This document shows positions 20,154 to 21,407 of a stretch of DNA of 21,407 nt, piece after piece (the first letter of the stretch is position 1; every line of letters starts with the position of its first letter). The position numbers were made by a program, and so were the translations under genes. The notes under the pieces were generated by a model. That model was not told the origin of the DNA and searched no databases. It saw only the letters and a program-made list of their open reading frames with translations. This stretch comes from a virus, in IMG/VR virus record IMGVR_UViG_3300031902_000062, positions 1 to 21,407 of that record, one strand, 5' to 3'.

Positions 20154-21407
20154 CTACGTCCTGTCGTTAGGATCAAACTCCCTAGCAGCCCGATCATAGT
20201 CCTTAGCATCACGGGCCTCTTGCCTATCAACGGCTTCTACCCGAGGCTGGACAACTATACCACCCAAAGTCCCCAAACTAGTGGCAATACTAATGGAATT
20301 TCGGAGGGCTTCTTTCAGGGCTGGTGTAGAATCCAAAATACCTTCTTTTAGCCCACTAACAAGCTTTCCTTTAGCAACGTCAAAAGTCTTGGCCTTTTTA
20401 GGGTCAAGTTTCCCAGTAACGGACATATACATTTCATTAATGTCTTCACTTACTTCCAAGCCATCAGGATTAGATTCCGTCTTTTCTACCTGGGTAACAT
20501 ACCCCGCATTAGAATGTAGAACCAGGAGTGGAGCTACTAATACTTCATTCAAGATCTCATTATAGATTTCAATATCTAGCGGAGTCCCATTCTTTAGGGA
20601 TTCTTGTAGTTTTTGCCTCAAAGCAAGGAGAGTCCATCCACCCCCAATAATACAACCATGTTTGATCGCCCCACGAACAGCGCACACGGCATCTTCGGCC
20701 CGGTCCCGACGCTCTTTTAGTTCACCGTTGCTAGATCCCACGACACGAAGCTTAGCCAGCCCCCCGGACAACTTACCGTACCGTTCTTGGTGATAGATTC
20801 GGTCATATTGAGATTCAGCAGCAGCAATAGAAGCTTTAATTTCATCGGCCCGAACCAGGACCTGTTCAGGATCGGCATAACCAACGATATTGCTACGATA
20901 CCTGTTACATTCAAAAAACTTAACCCCTTGAGGAACCAATACCCTAGTCTCGGGGTCATCATCCTTCCAATACAGATTCCCGATGTCGTCTTCTTTTAGA
21001 TCGTCCAAGGATTTAGTTACCCCTGGATCAAAAATACTAGCCCCAGTAATAGCGGCCAAATCTTCTAGGAAGTATGTCTGGGCATTAAGGATGGCATCAC
21101 GATTAGGGATAAGGGCGGGGAAGATATTGAGTTGAGATCCATCCCCCCAAACACTGGCTAGGTTGGCAAGAACATTGTCCCCGTATCCAGCGGCATAAAC
21201 AACCAGGTTAGGGGTCTTAATTTCCCCAGACATATATCCGACCTGAAGCTTCATTAACACCCTAGATAAAGCATTCCAATCGGAAATCCGGCCATTGAAC
21301 AAAATAAACATCGGCTTATCAACCATAACCCGTTGATTTGCTTGATCATTAATGAAAACTGGGAAGAACTTTCCACAAGATTCTTCAAAACCTGTAAGAA
21401 CCGGGAA
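20154..21407 (-). CDS. groEL: GroEL-type chaperonin, N-terminus outside the window
   Basis: The frame is open to the right edge: 27 more codons precede ATG 21326 (TGFEESCGKFFPVFINDQAN), matching the apical domain start of GroEL, so that ATG is internal and the true start is outside. 417 residues are visible, from about E. coli residue 188. The equatorial part has YGKLSGGLAKLRVVGSSNG, RRDRAEDAVCAVRGAI (the Asp of E. coli D398) and IIGGGWTLL. The C-terminus lacks the GGM-repeat tail and ends in an acidic, charged stretch (REFDPNDRT). It folds phage proteins, probably with a GroES partner; a candidate is at 11255-11581. The ATP-binding N-terminal segment is not visible. Confidence 0.93.
   Translation of the reverse strand, partial: FPVLTGFEESCGKFFPVFINDQANQRVMVDKPMFILFNGRISDWNALSRVLMKLQVGYMSGEIKTPNLVVYAAGYGDNVLANLASVWGDGSQLNIFPALIPNRDAILNAQTYFLEDLAAITGASIFDPGVTKSLDDLKEDDIGNLYWKDDDPETRVLVPQGVKFFECNRYRSNIVGYADPEQVLVRADEIKASIAAAESQYDRIYHQERYGKLSGGLAKLRVVGSSNGELKERRDRAEDAVCAVRGAIKHGCIIGGGWTLLALRQKLQESLKNGTPLDIEIYNEILNEVLVAPLLVLHSNAGYVTQVEKTESNPDGLEVSEDINEMYMSVTGKLDPKKAKTFDVAKGKLVSGLKEGILDSTPALKEALRNSISIATSLGTLGGIVVQPRVEAVDRQEARDAKDYDRAAREFDPNDRT

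Overview
The window looks like part of a large, lytic, tailed double-stranded DNA phage genome (a large myovirus-like phage by gene content; host not identifiable). The evidence is a packaging and head module (putative small terminase, large terminase, portal, decoration or fibre proteins, minor head protein) on the same strand as a replication, repair and host-takeover module. That second module holds an SbcC/gp46-type and an SbcD/gp47-type nuclease pair, a UvsW-like SF2 helicase, ThyX, a phage N6-adenine methyltransferase, a divergent sigma factor, a GroEL chaperonin and a GroES-like protein. Genes are tightly packed, usually with 1 to 20 base overlaps. The recognisable promoters are sigma70-type (TTGACN / TATAAT), so the host RNA polymerase is probably used early. 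I see no tRNA, integrase, IS element or CRISPR array.

Layout. At the left edge is the 3' end of a plus-strand repeat protein, convergent with a nucleoside-deoxyribosyltransferase-like gene. A divergent promoter pair (777-844) drives that gene and a plus-strand zinc-ribbon gene, which is followed by a probable 55-residue second zinc-ribbon ORF. From about 1.5 kb to the right edge everything reads on the minus strand, so transcription runs from high to low coordinates. In transcription order: GroEL (cut by the right edge), FmdB-like zinc ribbon, SbcC/gp46-like ATPase, repeat protein, 37-aa membrane peptide, unknown, helicase, small membrane protein, ThyX, adenine methyltransferase, sigma factor, unknown (own strong promoter), repeat protein, GroES-like protein, SbcD/gp47-like nuclease, unknown, putative TerS, TerL, a promoter-hairpin-terminator unit, structural protein, portal, decoration protein, fibre-like protein, SGNH hydrolase, minor head protein.

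How the genes fit together. The gp46/gp47 pair and the UvsW-like helicase would process recombination intermediates. ThyX supplies dTMP, and the methyltransferase probably modifies phage DNA against host restriction. The sigma factor may redirect host polymerase. GroEL and the GroES-like protein would help fold capsid proteins made from the packaging and head module downstream.

Points that stand out: (i) a GroES-like protein next to the nuclease genes, with GroEL in the same window; (ii) a sigma factor that ends after region 4.1; (iii) a promoter-hairpin-terminator unit between terL and the structural genes that looks like a small RNA or attenuated leader; (iv) a visibly GC-richer cassette of about 1.5 kb carrying a fibre-like protein and an SGNH hydrolase, spliced between portal and minor head genes; (v) three paralogous 23-residue-repeat proteins; (vi) a recurring AATCTTTA motif immediately before consecutive structural genes; and (vii) two sigma70 promoters whose -10 box lies against the start codon, predicting leaderless mRNAs. 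All calls rest on reading motifs by eye; no database search was run.
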